Source: Ectothiorhodospiraceae bacterium (GTDB taxonomy: Bacteria; Pseudomonadota; Gammaproteobacteria; Nitrococcales; Aquisalimonadaceae). From it: 64,000 bases of DNA. Position 1 is the first letter of the stretch; the number at the start of each line of letters is the position of its first letter. Location of the stretch: NCBI GenBank assembly GCA_020831845.1, contig JAFIFV010000075.1:117708-181707 (forward strand), read 5' to 3'. A program made the position numbers and the translations under genes. Below are positions 9,178-17,714 of the stretch, piece by piece. The notes beneath the pieces were generated by a model. It was not told where the DNA came from. It did no database searches and saw only the letters and a list, made by a program, of their open reading frames with translations.

Positions 9178-10017
9178 TCAGACTTTCTTCGAGGGGCTAC
9201 GCAGGCGGTAGATGACGCCCCCGTGGGTGCGGACCATTTCCAGCTCACCCGCATGACGGGCCAGCGACTCGGACGCGCCCACAATCAGATAACCGCCGGG
9301 GGCCAGTTGCTGACACATGCGGCGCAGGATGTCCTCCCGCGATTCGGCGGAAAAATAGATAAGTACATTCCTGCAGAAGATGATGTCGAAGCGACCAAGG
9401 GCCGAGTAGGTCTCCAGCAGATTGTGCTGCTGGACGCGTACCCGGCTTCGGATTTCCGGCCGCACTTCCCACAGCCCCGGTTCCGCCTCGCGGAAGTAGC
9501 GCTGTCGGCGCTCGAGAGTCAGGCCACGATTGATCGCACTGGTTGCATAGCGAGCAAGACGGGTGTGGCTGACCATGGCCGGCGAAATATCGGTACCGAG
9601 AATTTCCGCATCCAGCCTTATACCGCGTTGCTGGAATTCCTGCAGCGCCACACTGATGGAGTACGGCTCCTGCCCGGACGAGCAGGCAGCGGACCAGATG
9701 CGCAGTTGCTGCTTCTTCTGTTTGACGAACTCCGGGAACAGGACATCCTGCAGGATCTGAAACGGGTAGCCATCCCGAAACCACTGGGTTTCATTGGTGG
9801 TCATGGCCTCGATAACGCGTCCGCGCAGACCATTCCAGCTCTGATGCTGAATACGATTCACCAGTTCCCCAAGGTGGGGCACGCCTTCCCGCTGCATCAA
9901 CTGGCCGAGGCGACTGCTCACCAGGTACTGCTTGTTCTCACCCAGTACGATGCCGCAGGACTGCTCCAGGAACTGACGGAACGCCTTGTAATGTTCCGGC
10001 TCAATGCTATTGGTCAC
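9178..10017 (-). CDS. cheR: CheR, chemoreceptor glutamate methyltransferase
   Basis: CheR methylates chemoreceptor glutamates with S-adenosylmethionine. A GTG start at 10017 with GAGGA upstream gives 279 aa, the usual CheR size; the longer in-frame version needs a TTG and adds an atypical leader. The N-terminal helical domain is followed by the SAM-binding domain with TNETQWFRDGYPF, WSAACSSGQEPYSIS, and DIIFCRNVLIYFS (about residues 85-210). It follows cheV by 156 bases and probably shares its sigma-28 promoter. Confidence 0.94.
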   Translation of the reverse strand: MTNSIEPEHYKAFRQFLEQSCGIVLGENKQYLVSSRLGQLMQREGVPHLGELVNRIQHQSWNGLRGRVIEAMTTNETQWFRDGYPFQILQDVLFPEFVKQKKQQLRIWSAACSSGQEPYSISVALQEFQQRGIRLDAEILGTDISPAMVSHTRLARYATSAINRGLTLERRQRYFREAEPGLWEVRPEIRSRVRVQQHNLLETYSALGRFDIIFCRNVLIYFSAESREDILRRMCQQLAPGGYLIVGASESLARHAGELEMVRTHGGVIYRLRSPSKKV

Positions 10018-10173
10018 GCCTTCCTCGCCTTGGCTTTCTGTTCCCGCAGAGGAGAACGATGAACAGGAGAACACCGGGCGGTTCCCAAACCGTAACCGCT
10101 CAGTCCTCTCTGGGGCGAGAGAATGCCGCAATTGCCGCTGGGATACAGCCCCCCGTCCGGAATTTCCCCTTCA

Positions 10174-11106
10174 TCAGGCAGCCGCCGCTGCCTCCAGCCG
10201 CGCGATGACCTTGGATCCCAGTTCATCGGCAGCAAACTTGGCGAGAAAATCGTCGGCACCGACACGCGTTACCATCTCCTTGTTGAAGATCCCACTCAGG
10301 GAGGTATGCAACAGGACGTGCAGATCCTTGAGCAACGAGTCCTTCCGGATTTCCGTGGTCAGTGTATAGCCGTCCATGCGCGGCATTTCTATATCGGAGA
10401 TCACCATCAGCAGTTCGTTGAAGGGCGTGCCCTCCGGCTGCTTGGACCACGCCTTCAACAGATCCAGCGCCTCTTCCCCGTTCTTGGCCACCGTGCTCCG
10501 GAGACCAAGGCGGTCCAGCGCGCCCGTGACCTGGCGGCGCGCCACCACCGAATCGTCCACCACCAGCACGTGCCGTTGCTCCGCGCCCGCCTGCATGGTC
10601 AGCGAGTCGCTGGATACACCGACACCGTCGACGGACTGCAGCTCGGCCATCACCTTTTCGACGTCGATGATCTGCACCATGCGATTGTCGACCCGGGTCA
10701 CGCCGGTCAGGTACGCCGAACCTGTCGCGCCTGAGGGCGGCGACATGATTTCCTGCCAGTTCAGGTTCACGATGCGGTCCACCGCCCGGACCAGAAAGCC
10801 CTGGGTACTGCGGTTGTATTCCGTGACGATCACCGAGGACGTCTGCAGATCCTCCAGCGGGCGGCCGGAAATCGCCAGGCTGAGATCAATGACGCCGATG
10901 GTGTTGCCGCGAATATGGGCAACGCCGGTTACCACCGGGTTGGCATGCGGCATGCGGATCAGTCTCGGCGTGCGGATCACTTCGCACACCTTGAAGACGT
11001 TGATGCCGAAGATCTGCGCGCCGTTCAGATTGAACAGCAGCAGCTCCAGCCTGTTCTGGCCTGCAAGATTGGTGCGCTGATCGACGCTATCCATAATCCC
11101 GGACAT
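10174..11106 (-). CDS. cheV: CheV, CheW-like coupling protein with receiver domain
   Basis: The 310-aa protein combines a CheW-like domain (about residues 15-160, with GINVFKVCEVIRTP and VAHIRGNTIGVIDL) and a response-regulator receiver domain (about 180-305). The receiver has VVDDS at the acidic pocket, the phospho-acceptor Asp in VISDIEMPRMDGY and the conserved Lys in FLAKF. It couples receptors to CheA and adapts by phosphorylation. A sigma-28 promoter lies immediately upstream. The cheV-cheR-flgB order resembles Pseudomonas and Vibrio. Confidence 0.95.
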   Translation of the reverse strand: MSGIMDSVDQRTNLAGQNRLELLLFNLNGAQIFGINVFKVCEVIRTPRLIRMPHANPVVTGVAHIRGNTIGVIDLSLAISGRPLEDLQTSSVIVTEYNRSTQGFLVRAVDRIVNLNWQEIMSPPSGATGSAYLTGVTRVDNRMVQIIDVEKVMAELQSVDGVGVSSDSLTMQAGAEQRHVLVVDDSVVARRQVTGALDRLGLRSTVAKNGEEALDLLKAWSKQPEGTPFNELLMVISDIEMPRMDGYTLTTEIRKDSLLKDLHVLLHTSLSGIFNKEMVTRVGADDFLAKFAADELGSKVIARLEAAAAA

Positions 11107-11139
11107 GGCTACCTTCCACCCTGGTGTTGACTGTTTCTG

Positions 11140-11166
11140 TTATCGGCAGACTCTGCCGTGACTTGA
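11140..11166 (-). promoter_or_regulatory. Sigma-28 (FliA) promoter of cheV-cheR
   Basis: On the minus strand the sequence is TCAAGTCA, 11 bases, then GCCGATAA. This is close to the enterobacterial FliA consensus TAAAGTTT-N11-GCCGATAA, with a perfect -10. The expected start is about 25 bases before the cheV ATG. It makes cheV and cheR late flagellar genes released when FlgM is exported. Confidence 0.85.
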
Positions 11167-11175
11167 ACGTGACGC

Positions 11176-11190
11176 TGGCACACATTCTGC
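11176..11190 (+). promoter_or_regulatory. Sigma-54-like promoter of flgA
   Basis: TGGCACACATTCTGC has the invariant GG-N10-GC of sigma-54 promoters. The -24 box is perfect and the -12 box is CTGC rather than TTGC. It lies about 47 bases upstream of the flgA ATG, back-to-back with the cheV sigma-28 promoter. Sigma-54 control of flgA is plausible but not demonstrated. Confidence 0.6.
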
Positions 11191-11236
11191 AGAACGAACG
11201 CAAGACACGGGGCCCGATGGGCTGGAGACTGCAGAC

Positions 11237-12013
11237 ATGGCCAAGCCTAGCGCAATGAAGACGGGGATTAAGCAGACGGGAGTCACAACTCCCGCAGTCG
11301 GTTTTTTGACAGTGCCGGCTTTCCGACGCGTGCTGGCGGCCACCTGCCTTTGCCTGCTGCCGGTCACGCTGGCGGCCCAGCAGATCCAGTCCTTGAGCAG
11401 CATCCGTGAAACAGCCAGGGTATTCGCGGAGAGCACCATAGCGGCGGGCCATGATCGGGCTGACGTGGAAATCGGCCGGCTGGATCCCAGGTTGCGGTTG
11501 CAGAAATGCGAAACCCCATTGGAAGCGTTTCGCTCCCCCGGACAACAGAACGGGGGCAGAACCACCATCGGCGTACGGTGCGCCTCCCCCCGGCCCTGGA
11601 CGATCTACGTCTCCGCCCGGGTGAACAGCTATGCCCAGGTCTACACCACGGCTCGCAGCCTTGGCCGCGGCGAGCGCATCCGGGAAGGCGATCTGCGCCT
11701 GGTGGAAGCCAATGTCGGCAATCTGTCCCAGGGCTACTACACGGAACTGGATCAACTGCTCGGGATGGAGTTGCGTCGGCCCAGCCGGCCGGGAGAAGTC
11801 TTGACCCCGTCGATGGTCGCCGCACCGCGATTGGTGACCCGCGGTCAGACGGTCACCGTGCTGGCCGACGCCGGCGCCGCCCGCGTCACCATGCAGGGCA
11901 CGGCGATGGAGGACGGGGGGCTGGGCGATCGCATCAGAGTCAAGAACCCGCGTTCCGAACGCGTGATCGAAGGGGAAATCACCGGCGAAGGCCGGGTCAG
12001 GGTCACGATGTAG
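11237..12013 (+). CDS. flgA: FlgA, P-ring assembly chaperone
   Basis: FlgA is the periplasmic chaperone for FlgI. The 258-aa product has a long N-terminal signal (hydrophobic segment about residues 32-46, cleavage near LAAQQ). It then shows the FlgA/SAF region with VEIGRLDPRLRLQKCETPLEAF, RIREGDLRLVEANVG and LVTRGQTVTVLADAG, ending in a short basic tail. GGAG sits 9 bases before the ATG. It opens the divergent flgA-flgM-flgN segment. Confidence 0.93.
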   Translation: MAKPSAMKTGIKQTGVTTPAVGFLTVPAFRRVLAATCLCLLPVTLAAQQIQSLSSIRETARVFAESTIAAGHDRADVEIGRLDPRLRLQKCETPLEAFRSPGQQNGGRTTIGVRCASPRPWTIYVSARVNSYAQVYTTARSLGRGERIREGDLRLVEANVGNLSQGYYTELDQLLGMELRRPSRPGEVLTPSMVAAPRLVTRGQTVTVLADAGAARVTMQGTAMEDGGLGDRIRVKNPRSERVIEGEITGEGRVRVTM

Positions 12014-12076
12014 GGTCAATGCTGATACACTGGCGACGGCGGAAACCGTATGCCTGACGTTGCAATGCCGACGGCA

Positions 12077-12103
12077 TAAAGTTTACCGCGCAGCAGTCGA
12101 TAG
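12077..12103 (+). promoter_or_regulatory. Sigma-28 (FliA) promoter of flgM-flgN
   Basis: TAAAGTTT, an 11-base spacer and GTCGATAG match the FliA consensus with a perfect -35 and two -10 mismatches. It lies about 75 bases before the flgM ATG, giving FlgM an autoregulatory promoter as known in enterics. FlgM may also be read from the flgA promoter. Confidence 0.8.
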
Positions 12104-12176
12104 AGAGATACAAGGACTGTATCCCATCGGACAGCTGCATTGCCTGACAGCCGTCGAAGGGGCTAAGGAGCGAACG

Positions 12177-12485
12177 ATGACGAATCCGATAGATGGCGGA
12201 AGCAGAACCACCACGCAGCTGGCCACCGATGCCCTGCGCAACAAGCAACCCGACGCCGCAGCGCGGGGCCAGCGTGGCGCGCAGACAGGCGAGCAGCCTT
12301 CGGCCGCCGACCAGGCCTCTCTGTCCGAGCGGCTGCAGGCGGTGCGCGAGCGCATCGACAATGCGCCCGATGTGGACATGGACAAGGTGGCCGCCATCCG
12401 CCAGAGCATTGCGGAAGGCAACTACCCGCTGGATGCCGACCGCATCGCCAGCAAGTTTGCGGATCTGGAAGGCCTGCTGAGGTAG
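12177..12485 (+). CDS. flgM: FlgM, anti-sigma-28 factor
   Basis: FlgM binds FliA and is exported through the completed hook to release late transcription. The ATG at 12177 has AAGGAG six bases upstream and gives 102 aa. The N-terminal half is disordered and Gln/Thr-rich, as expected for an exported anti-sigma. The C-terminal half carries the FliA-binding helices, with VDMDKVAAIRQSIAEGNYPL and ASKFADLEGLL. A frame extension upstream of this ATG is unlikely given the strong ribosome site. Confidence 0.93.
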   Translation: MTNPIDGGSRTTTQLATDALRNKQPDAAARGQRGAQTGEQPSAADQASLSERLQAVRERIDNAPDVDMDKVAAIRQSIAEGNYPLDADRIASKFADLEGLLR

Positions 12486-12493
12486 ATCCGCCC

Positions 12494-12970
12494 ATGTCTG
12501 CCCCATTATCCGCCCAGGAACTGATTCAGGCGCTCACCGCAAAAGTGGGCGCTCTGAAGCAGTTGTTGCTGGATGAGCAGAAAACGGTCGCCCAGCGGAC
12601 TGACAGCAACCTGCAACCGCTGCTCGCCACGAAGGCGAATCTGCTTCAGGACATTGAAACGCTGGAACACCAGCGCCGGCAGGCACTGGCCGATGCGGGG
12701 CTGGAAGACGGCAAGGCTGGCATGCAGGCTTGGCTGGAGATGCAGACAGACGCCGAGCAGCTGGCCGTCGACTGGGCGGCGCTGCTTGGCCAATTGCGTG
12801 AATGCCAGATGATCAACGAAGCCAACGGCAACGTGATCCGCCAAAGCCTGGAACACAATGAGCAGTTGCTGCACATCCTCCGCGGCACCAACGCGGATGA
12901 CGACCCCGCCTACGGCCCCCAGGGTCAGCGCCCCCCCGGCGCAACCGGCCGGGATCTGGGCAAGGCCTGA
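12494..12970 (+). CDS. flgN: FlgN, export chaperone for FlgK/FlgL
   Basis: The 158-aa protein is almost entirely alpha-helical, with LIQALTAKVGALKQLLLDEQ at the start and NEANGNVIRQSLEHNEQLLHIL near the end, both typical of FlgN. The final 25 residues are Gly/Pro-rich and probably disordered. It lies 8 bases after flgM. FlgN chaperones the hook-filament junction proteins in the cytoplasm. Confidence 0.92.
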   Translation: MSAPLSAQELIQALTAKVGALKQLLLDEQKTVAQRTDSNLQPLLATKANLLQDIETLEHQRRQALADAGLEDGKAGMQAWLEMQTDAEQLAVDWAALLGQLRECQMINEANGNVIRQSLEHNEQLLHILRGTNADDDPAYGPQGQRPPGATGRDLGKA

Positions 12971-13052
12971 CCTCCCACTCGCTGCGAGCATTCTCCCGCA
13001 CGGCATGCCTTGCAGGAGCGTTGATCCCTGCCTATGTTCCAGAAATGTGGAC

Positions 13053-13086
13053 AAAAAAAACCCGGCCGCTTGGGGAGGGGGCCGGG
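13053..13086 (-). terminator. Rho-independent terminator, minus strand
   Basis: Read on the minus strand, CCCGGCC and GGCCGGG (13061-13086) form a 7-bp GC stem followed directly by eight T residues (13053-13060). It would end transcription of the small minus-strand gene at 13240-13464. It also lies about 80 bases beyond flgN but has the wrong orientation for that operon. The remainder of 12971-13239 holds no visible gene. Confidence 0.7.
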
Positions 13087-13239
13087 GGGCGCTCACTAGG
13101 GGACAGGGTGCGCCAACGCGAGAAGACCTTCAGCTATTGAACAGCACTCACATCAGTCAGTGACACATATCGTTAAGATGTGTACAAGGTTAGTACAGTC
13201 GGCTGACCGTTGCAAGCTTTTGTATAAGAATTTGTACAA

Positions 13240-13464
13240 CTATTCCCTGAAGCGCCTCATCGCGCGCCATGACGCCATCAGCAGAAGCAAGACCGCCACC
13301 CAGACGCCGGCCGAGATGACCCCCGACCAGAACACGTAGGACTCCACGCTGAACCCGAAACCGTAACGGATGACGATCAGAGGATAGTTTCTGGCCAGCC
13401 AGTCCATGAACGTCATGCCAGGCCAGAGAAATACGGCTTGCCACCATGTCAGGGGAAGGTTCAC
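13240..13464 (-). CDS. Small inner-membrane protein of unknown function
   Basis: A 74-aa frame from a GTG start with GGAG eight bases upstream. It is strongly hydrophobic, with possible membrane segments around residues 7-20 and 42-64, many Trp and Tyr residues, and a basic end (SWRAMRRFRE). I do not recognise a family. It is preferred over an overlapping frame at 13190-13447 because of the ribosome site and membrane composition. A terminator lies downstream on the same strand. Confidence 0.55.
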   Translation of the reverse strand: MNLPLTWWQAVFLWPGMTFMDWLARNYPLIVIRYGFGFSVESYVFWSGVISAGVWVAVLLLLMASWRAMRRFRE

Positions 13465-13632
13465 ACCAGTACTCCGGGTATCAGCGAAGCACAGAGGGGT
13501 TCACATGACTGTCGATCCCCCGGTGTCTCCTTGGATGTTCGCGACACTACAGCGGGATAAATCGGGTGTCCATCGTGCATCGGAAGATCACCGGGTATGC
13601 TTGGGCCTGATGACGGGAAATCGAACAGGCAC

Positions 13633-14892
13633 ATGATAACGAATCCTGATATCCGACCGAATATTGTCCTGACATTGCTCTGCGCCCTCCTCACCTCTCT
13701 GGTCGTGATCGTATTCGCGCGGCTGGCTTTCGGGGTGCTGCTGCCGCCCATGCGGGCCGAGCTGGGCCTCAGCTACCAGCAGGCAGGGACGCTCGGTACC
13801 GCAACGGCGCTTGGTTATCTGCTGTTCGTACTTGCGGGCGGGGCCGCTGCCGTCCGCTGGGGCGCTCGGCGAACCGTCGTTTTCGGGCTGTTGACAGTGA
13901 CAATCGGCTTTGCCGGCCTTAGCGTCGCCTCCGCCTACCCCCTTCTGCTGGTCCTGAAAGCCCTGCTCGGTTTCGGCACCGCCTTCAGCTTCGCGCCCAT
14001 GGTTTCATTGCTGGCAGCGTGGTTCCCGGAAAGGCGTGGGTTCGTCATCGGTTGCATGACGGCGGGTGTCGGGGTTGGAACGCTGATCATCGGCTTCCTG
14101 GTCCCGTGGTTGCATACGCAATTCGGTGAAACCGGATGGAGAATCAGCTGGGCCTTTTTCGCCGCTGTTGCCATCGCTGTCACGCTGCTGATTGTCACCG
14201 TGCTCCGGGACCCACCGAACACCCGTACCGCTCCGAACCAGCGGCCGCCCTCGGCGGACAAGTGGCAGATCTACCGGCATCCCCGTGTGCTCATCGTTGC
14301 CACCGCCTACGGTCTGATCGGGCTCACCTATATCGTGCAGGTGGTGTTCATGGTGAGCTTCATGGTGGAGTCCGGGCATTCCGAACGCACCGCCGGCCAA
14401 CTGCTGGCCATGATGGGCCTGCTTTCGGTGGCGTCAGGGCCCGCCTGGGGGGTCCTGTCCGACAGCTGGGGACGAGCCAACGCACTGGCCACAGCCATGG
14501 TGCTGGTCACCGCAGCGATGGCACTGCCTCTGCTGGGACAAACGCTGCTCTTTTTCTTCCTGCACTTCCTCATCATGGGCTGTGCGCTGAACGGTACGTT
14601 CGCCCTGGCCCAAGCCATCAGCACCGACCAGGTGGCGCCCCGGTACATCCCGATCGCCTTCAGCTTTGCCACCGTGTTCTTCGCCGCAGGCCAGTTCGTG
14701 GGCCCGGCCATTGCCGGCTGGTTGATCGAGACCACGGGAGATTTCCGACCGGCCTTCCTGTTCACCACCGTCGGTCTGGCAGTCGGAACCTTCATCTGCT
14801 TCCGGGTTCGCCGCTTCCCCCGAGAGTGGGCCGTTGGGGAACCAATACCGGAGGAAGTCGAAGCGGGCACCAAGCATGAGACAAGCGCCTGA
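13633..14892 (+). CDS. MFS transporter
   Basis: A 419-aa major facilitator with about 12 predicted membrane segments. The loop 2-3 region reads GAAAVRWGARRTVVFG and a matching loop LSDSWGRANALA appears in the second half. The cytoplasmic middle loop (about residues 190-215) separates two six-helix bundles. The start is uncertain: ATG 13633 is used, while ATG 13597 would add 12 polar residues; neither has a strong ribosome site. Substrate cannot be told from sequence. It is transcribed alone. Confidence 0.85.
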   Translation: MITNPDIRPNIVLTLLCALLTSLVVIVFARLAFGVLLPPMRAELGLSYQQAGTLGTATALGYLLFVLAGGAAAVRWGARRTVVFGLLTVTIGFAGLSVASAYPLLLVLKALLGFGTAFSFAPMVSLLAAWFPERRGFVIGCMTAGVGVGTLIIGFLVPWLHTQFGETGWRISWAFFAAVAIAVTLLIVTVLRDPPNTRTAPNQRPPSADKWQIYRHPRVLIVATAYGLIGLTYIVQVVFMVSFMVESGHSERTAGQLLAMMGLLSVASGPAWGVLSDSWGRANALATAMVLVTAAMALPLLGQTLLFFFLHFLIMGCALNGTFALAQAISTDQVAPRYIPIAFSFATVFFAAGQFVGPAIAGWLIETTGDFRPAFLFTTVGLAVGTFICFRVRRFPREWAVGEPIPEEVEAGTKHETSA

Positions 14893-14908
14893 GAAGGGCC
14901 GGCAGGAT

Positions 14909-14964
14909 CTAGCGGTTGGGCAAGAAGATGTCATCCGGGTCGAACTCGCGCTTCACCCGCGCCG
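14909..14964 (-). pseudogene. C-terminal remnant of an FAD-linked oxidase (BBE-like tail)
   Basis: The minus strand encodes RVKREFDPDDIFLPNR then a stop. This resembles the extreme C-terminus of berberine-bridge-type FAD oxidases (K-x-x-x-DP-x-x-x-F). No upstream coding continues in frame. On the opposite strand at about 14978-15121 another open stretch (CTMALVNELDALAQESGAII) with no known relation is also orphaned. The interval between the MFS gene and tRNA-Ala therefore looks like degraded sequence. Confidence 0.4.
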
Positions 14965-15110
14965 GCTGGGTCCGTGGTGACGTTTCCGGCCTGCGATCAC
15001 CCGGTCTGCACCATGGCCCTCGTCAACGAGCTGGACGCACTCGCGCAGGAATCCGGGGCGATCATCCCCCATGCCACAGGGTTGATCGGGTCTTGTTATG
15101 GCCGGCCACG

Positions 15111-15141
15111 AAAAAGGGGTTAGAGAATATTCTCTAACCCC
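15111..15141 (-). terminator. Rho-independent terminator after gltX-tRNA-Ala
   Basis: A 26-bp perfect palindrome (15116-15141, arms GGGGTTAGAGAAT and ATTCTCTAACCCC) is followed on the minus strand by TTTTT. It lies 10 bases downstream of the tRNA-Ala 3' end and should end the gltX-tRNA transcript. Confidence 0.85.
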
Positions 15142-15151
15142 TTGATCTGTT

Positions 15152-15227
15152 TGGTGGAGCCAGGCGGGATCGAACCGCCGACCTCCTGCATGCCATGCAG
15201 GCGCTCTCCCAGCTGAGCTATGGCCCC
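15152..15227 (-). tRNA. tRNA-Ala (anticodon GGC)
   Basis: The 76-base minus-strand sequence folds as a cloverleaf: acceptor GGGGCCA/TGGCTCC, D arm with AGCTCAGCTGGGAGAGC, anticodon stem CCTGC/GCAGG with loop ATGGCAT, T arm GGTTCGATCCC and encoded CCA end. The anticodon GGC reads GCC alanine codons. It lies 44 bases after gltX on the same strand, with a terminator just downstream. Confidence 0.97.
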
Positions 15228-15271
15228 GAAATCGAGAGGCGTATGTTAGTCATGCCCCCCTACCCTGTCAA

Positions 15272-16687
15272 CTACTCCTGCGGGTGGCTTTGAATCCAGT
15301 CAATGGCATGGCCTATGCGCGCCAGGGTTTCGTCTTTCCCAAGCAGCGTCAGGGTCTGATCAATGGACGGGGAAACCGGCACACCGGCCAGCGCCACCCT
15401 CAAGGGCTGGGCCACCTTGCCCAGTTTCAGCGCCAGATCCTCGGCCACCTGGTGCACCACCTGGTGCAGAGGCTCCGGCGCCCATTCCGCTTGCTGCTCC
15501 AGCCCGCGGGCAAGCGCTTCCAGCACGGGCACCGCTTCCGGCTTGAAGTTCTTCCTGGCCGCCTTTTCGTCGTAACCCTCGGGTCGGTGATAGAACATGA
15601 CGCTGGCATCGGCCATTTCCACCAGAGTCTTGGCCCGGTCCCGCTGCACCACTACCAGGTCTTCCAGGCTGGGGCCGGAAGCGGCCGGGTCGATACCCCG
15701 CTGCCCCATATGCCAGCTCAGATGACGGGCCACATGCGCCGCCGGCAGGGTTTTCAGGTAGTGCTGGTTCAGCCAGTCCAGCTTGGAGACGTTCAGCGCC
15801 GATGCCTTGGCGTTGAGATTGCCAATATCGAACAGCTGGACCATCTCATCCAGCGCGAAGATCTCCTGATCGCCATGGGACCACCCCAGCCGCACCAGAT
15901 AATTCAGCACTGCCTCGGGCAGGTAGCCCTGGTCCCGGTAGCTCATGACACCAACGGCGCCATGCCGCTTGGACAAACGCTTCCCGTCCTCGCCCAGGAT
16001 CATGGGCACATGGGCGTAGACCGGCGGCGTGGCGCCCAAGGCCTGCAGGATGTTCACCTGACGGGGCGTATTGTTCAGATGGTCATCGCCCCGGATGACG
16101 TGGGTGATTCCCATGTCCATGTCATCCACGACCACGGTGAGGTTATACGTGGGAGTGCCATCAGTGCGGGCAATGATCAGATCATCCAACTGGCCATTGC
16201 TGAAGGTCACACGCCCATGAACCCTGTCGTCCACCACGACCTGGCCTGCCCGCGGGTTGCGGAAGCGGATCACGTACGGCGCATCGGCTGACGGCGGTGC
16301 GTCAAGATCCCGGCAATGGCCGTCGTACTTCGGCGTTTCCTTTCTGGCCAGCTGGTCTTCCCGCAGCTTGTCCAGGCGTTCGCGGGAGCAGTAGCACTTA
16401 TACGCTTTGCCCTCCTCCAGCAACCGCGCAATCACCTCCTTGTACCGATCAAAGCGCCTGGTCTGGTAGAAAGGCCCCTCGTCGTAGTCCAGCCCGAGCC
16501 AGGTCATGCCCTCCAGAATCGCGTTCACCGACTCCACTGAAGAGCGTTCCAGGTCCGTATCCTCGATGCGCAGCACGAAACTTCCGCCGTGCTTGCGGGC
16601 ATAAAGCCAGGAAAACAGTGCCGTGCGAGCGCCGCCGATGTGCAGGTAACCGGTGGGACTGGGAGCGAAACGGGTCTTCAGGGTCAT
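15272..16687 (-). CDS. gltX: Glutamyl-tRNA synthetase
   Basis: GltX charges tRNA-Glu in the cytoplasm. The 471-aa sequence begins [20 protein letters not shown], containing the class I HIGH-type signature (HIGG), and has the KMSKS-type loop GKRLSKRHG around residue 240. A Cys-containing insert ([14 protein letters not shown]) follows the acceptor-binding region. The C-terminal anticodon-binding helical domain is complete. Length is normal. It is followed by tRNA-Ala on the same strand. Confidence 0.97.
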   Translation of the reverse strand: MTLKTRFAPSPTGYLHIGGARTALFSWLYARKHGGSFVLRIEDTDLERSSVESVNAILEGMTWLGLDYDEGPFYQTRRFDRYKEVIARLLEEGKAYKCYCSRERLDKLREDQLARKETPKYDGHCRDLDAPPSADAPYVIRFRNPRAGQVVVDDRVHGRVTFSNGQLDDLIIARTDGTPTYNLTVVVDDMDMGITHVIRGDDHLNNTPRQVNILQALGATPPVYAHVPMILGEDGKRLSKRHGAVGVMSYRDQGYLPEAVLNYLVRLGWSHGDQEIFALDEMVQLFDIGNLNAKASALNVSKLDWLNQHYLKTLPAAHVARHLSWHMGQRGIDPAASGPSLEDLVVVQRDRAKTLVEMADASVMFYHRPEGYDEKAARKNFKPEAVPVLEALARGLEQQAEWAPEPLHQVVHQVAEDLALKLGKVAQPLRVALAGVPVSPSIDQTLTLLGKDETLARIGHAIDWIQSHPQE

Positions 16688-16811
16688 GGACTGTGTATTT
16701 CCTTCATGAAGGCGTTATTCAGCGAGCGCGCTAGTTTAGCAGAGCGCGCCAGAGGCGGAAAAACCATCCGTTGACAGCCGGAAGCGGCCTTCATACAATC
16801 CTGCCCTCGAT

Positions 16812-16886
16812 GGACGCGTAGCTCAGCGGGAGAGCACTGCCTTCACACGGCAGGGGTCGCTGGTTCAATCCCAGCCGCGTCCACCA
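16812..16886 (+). tRNA. tRNA-Val (anticodon CAC)
   Basis: A 75-base cloverleaf with acceptor GGACGCG/CGCGTCC, D arm AGCTCAGCGGGAGAGC, anticodon stem CTGCC/GGCAG with loop TTCACAC, T arm TGGTTCAATCCCA and encoded CCA. The anticodon CAC reads GTG valine. A terminator follows 10 bases later. The tRNA 3' end abuts a broken helicase gene, a common pattern at sites of integration or deletion. Confidence 0.97.
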
Positions 16887-16896
16887 AGAATATCAA

Positions 16897-16926
16897 GGGC
16901 TTGCAGCGGCGCTGCAGGCCCTTTTT
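16897..16926 (+). terminator. Rho-independent terminator of tRNA-Val
   Basis: GGGCTTGCAGC and GCTGCAGGCCC form an 11-bp stem with a 3-base loop (16897-16921), followed by TTTTT. It ends the tRNA-Val transcript. Confidence 0.88.
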
Positions 16927-16998
16927 CTTTGCTGGGACAGTTTTGGGACAGTTGGCCTTTTCTTGAGGCATCCCTTGCGACCCCGCGCCGTTGAAGGC

Positions 16999-17707
16999 TT
17001 ACGCCATGTTGACCAGTTGGAAGATATCGCCCGGCATGCTCTCGAAGGCGAAGTCCTCGTTGACGGTACCGACCCGGATTCCTTCCGGCTGCAGCACCAC
17101 GTCGTAGTCGAACTGGTCCGGTATGGCGCAGCCGGCCGTTCACCCAGTCCCGATGCAGGTAGGCGCCGCGGCGCCCACGGCGAGTAGGGTAACCGTCTGC
17201 TAGCATTTGCAGCACGTCGTCGAAGGCGGCCCGGTCAAGGTCGCGATGTAGTATGTAAAGTGACTCCGGCGTGGTCACCACGATATGCGGCGTCCGTATG
17301 CGGCGGCCGTTTACGCATCCGCTCCAGGCCACCAGCCGGGGTGTCCCCGGTACGAACCCAGGCGCGTATATCCGGTTCTGCAAGGCCCGCGCCGCCAACT
17401 GCTCGACGATGCCGGCCAGCGGCACCTGCAGGTTGCGCTGGATGTCGTTGGTCAGGGCGCGCAGGGACGAGACGTACAGCACCGCGGTTTCGTCGGGAAG
17501 GTCGTGTTCCAGCCCCCGGTGAACCAGCGCGTCAATGGCCGCCAGGAAGGTGGCCAGCGTCTTGCCGGAGCCGGTGGGCGCGGCAATCAGCTCGTGGTCG
17601 CCCTCGCCGATCACCGGCCAGGTGCGCGCCTGGACCTCGGTCGGTACGGCGAGACCGTTCTGAAACCAGGCATGAACGGCAGGATGGAACGTGCTGAGCG
17701 GCGTGAA
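16999..17707 (-). pseudogene. Decayed Lhr-type ATP-dependent helicase with internal deletion
   Basis: Read on the minus strand, the segment begins with an Lhr-like start lacking an initiation codon (FHPAVHAWFQNGLAVPTE). It then has Walker A AAPTGSGKTLATFLA, VLYVSSLRALTNDIQRNLQ and HIVVTTPESLYIL. It jumps without the DEAD-box core to the late-domain motif [20 protein letters not shown]. After a frameshift it gives [10 protein letters not shown] and [16 protein letters not shown] before a stop. Intact Lhr-like helicases are far longer (about 1,400 aa). About 240 codons of an Lhr-like N-terminus are thus fused to a later region. It starts right after the ornithine cyclodeaminase-family gene and ends near tRNA-Val. 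Confidence 0.85.
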
Positions 17708-17714
17708 TCACGTA

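Noticed and set aside
16865..17614. The helicase-like frame as an intact 249-aa gene
   Set aside because: Its first half matches Lhr but the second half is out of frame relative to the Lhr-like sequence continuing to 16999, and the helicase core is missing; it is called a pseudogene.
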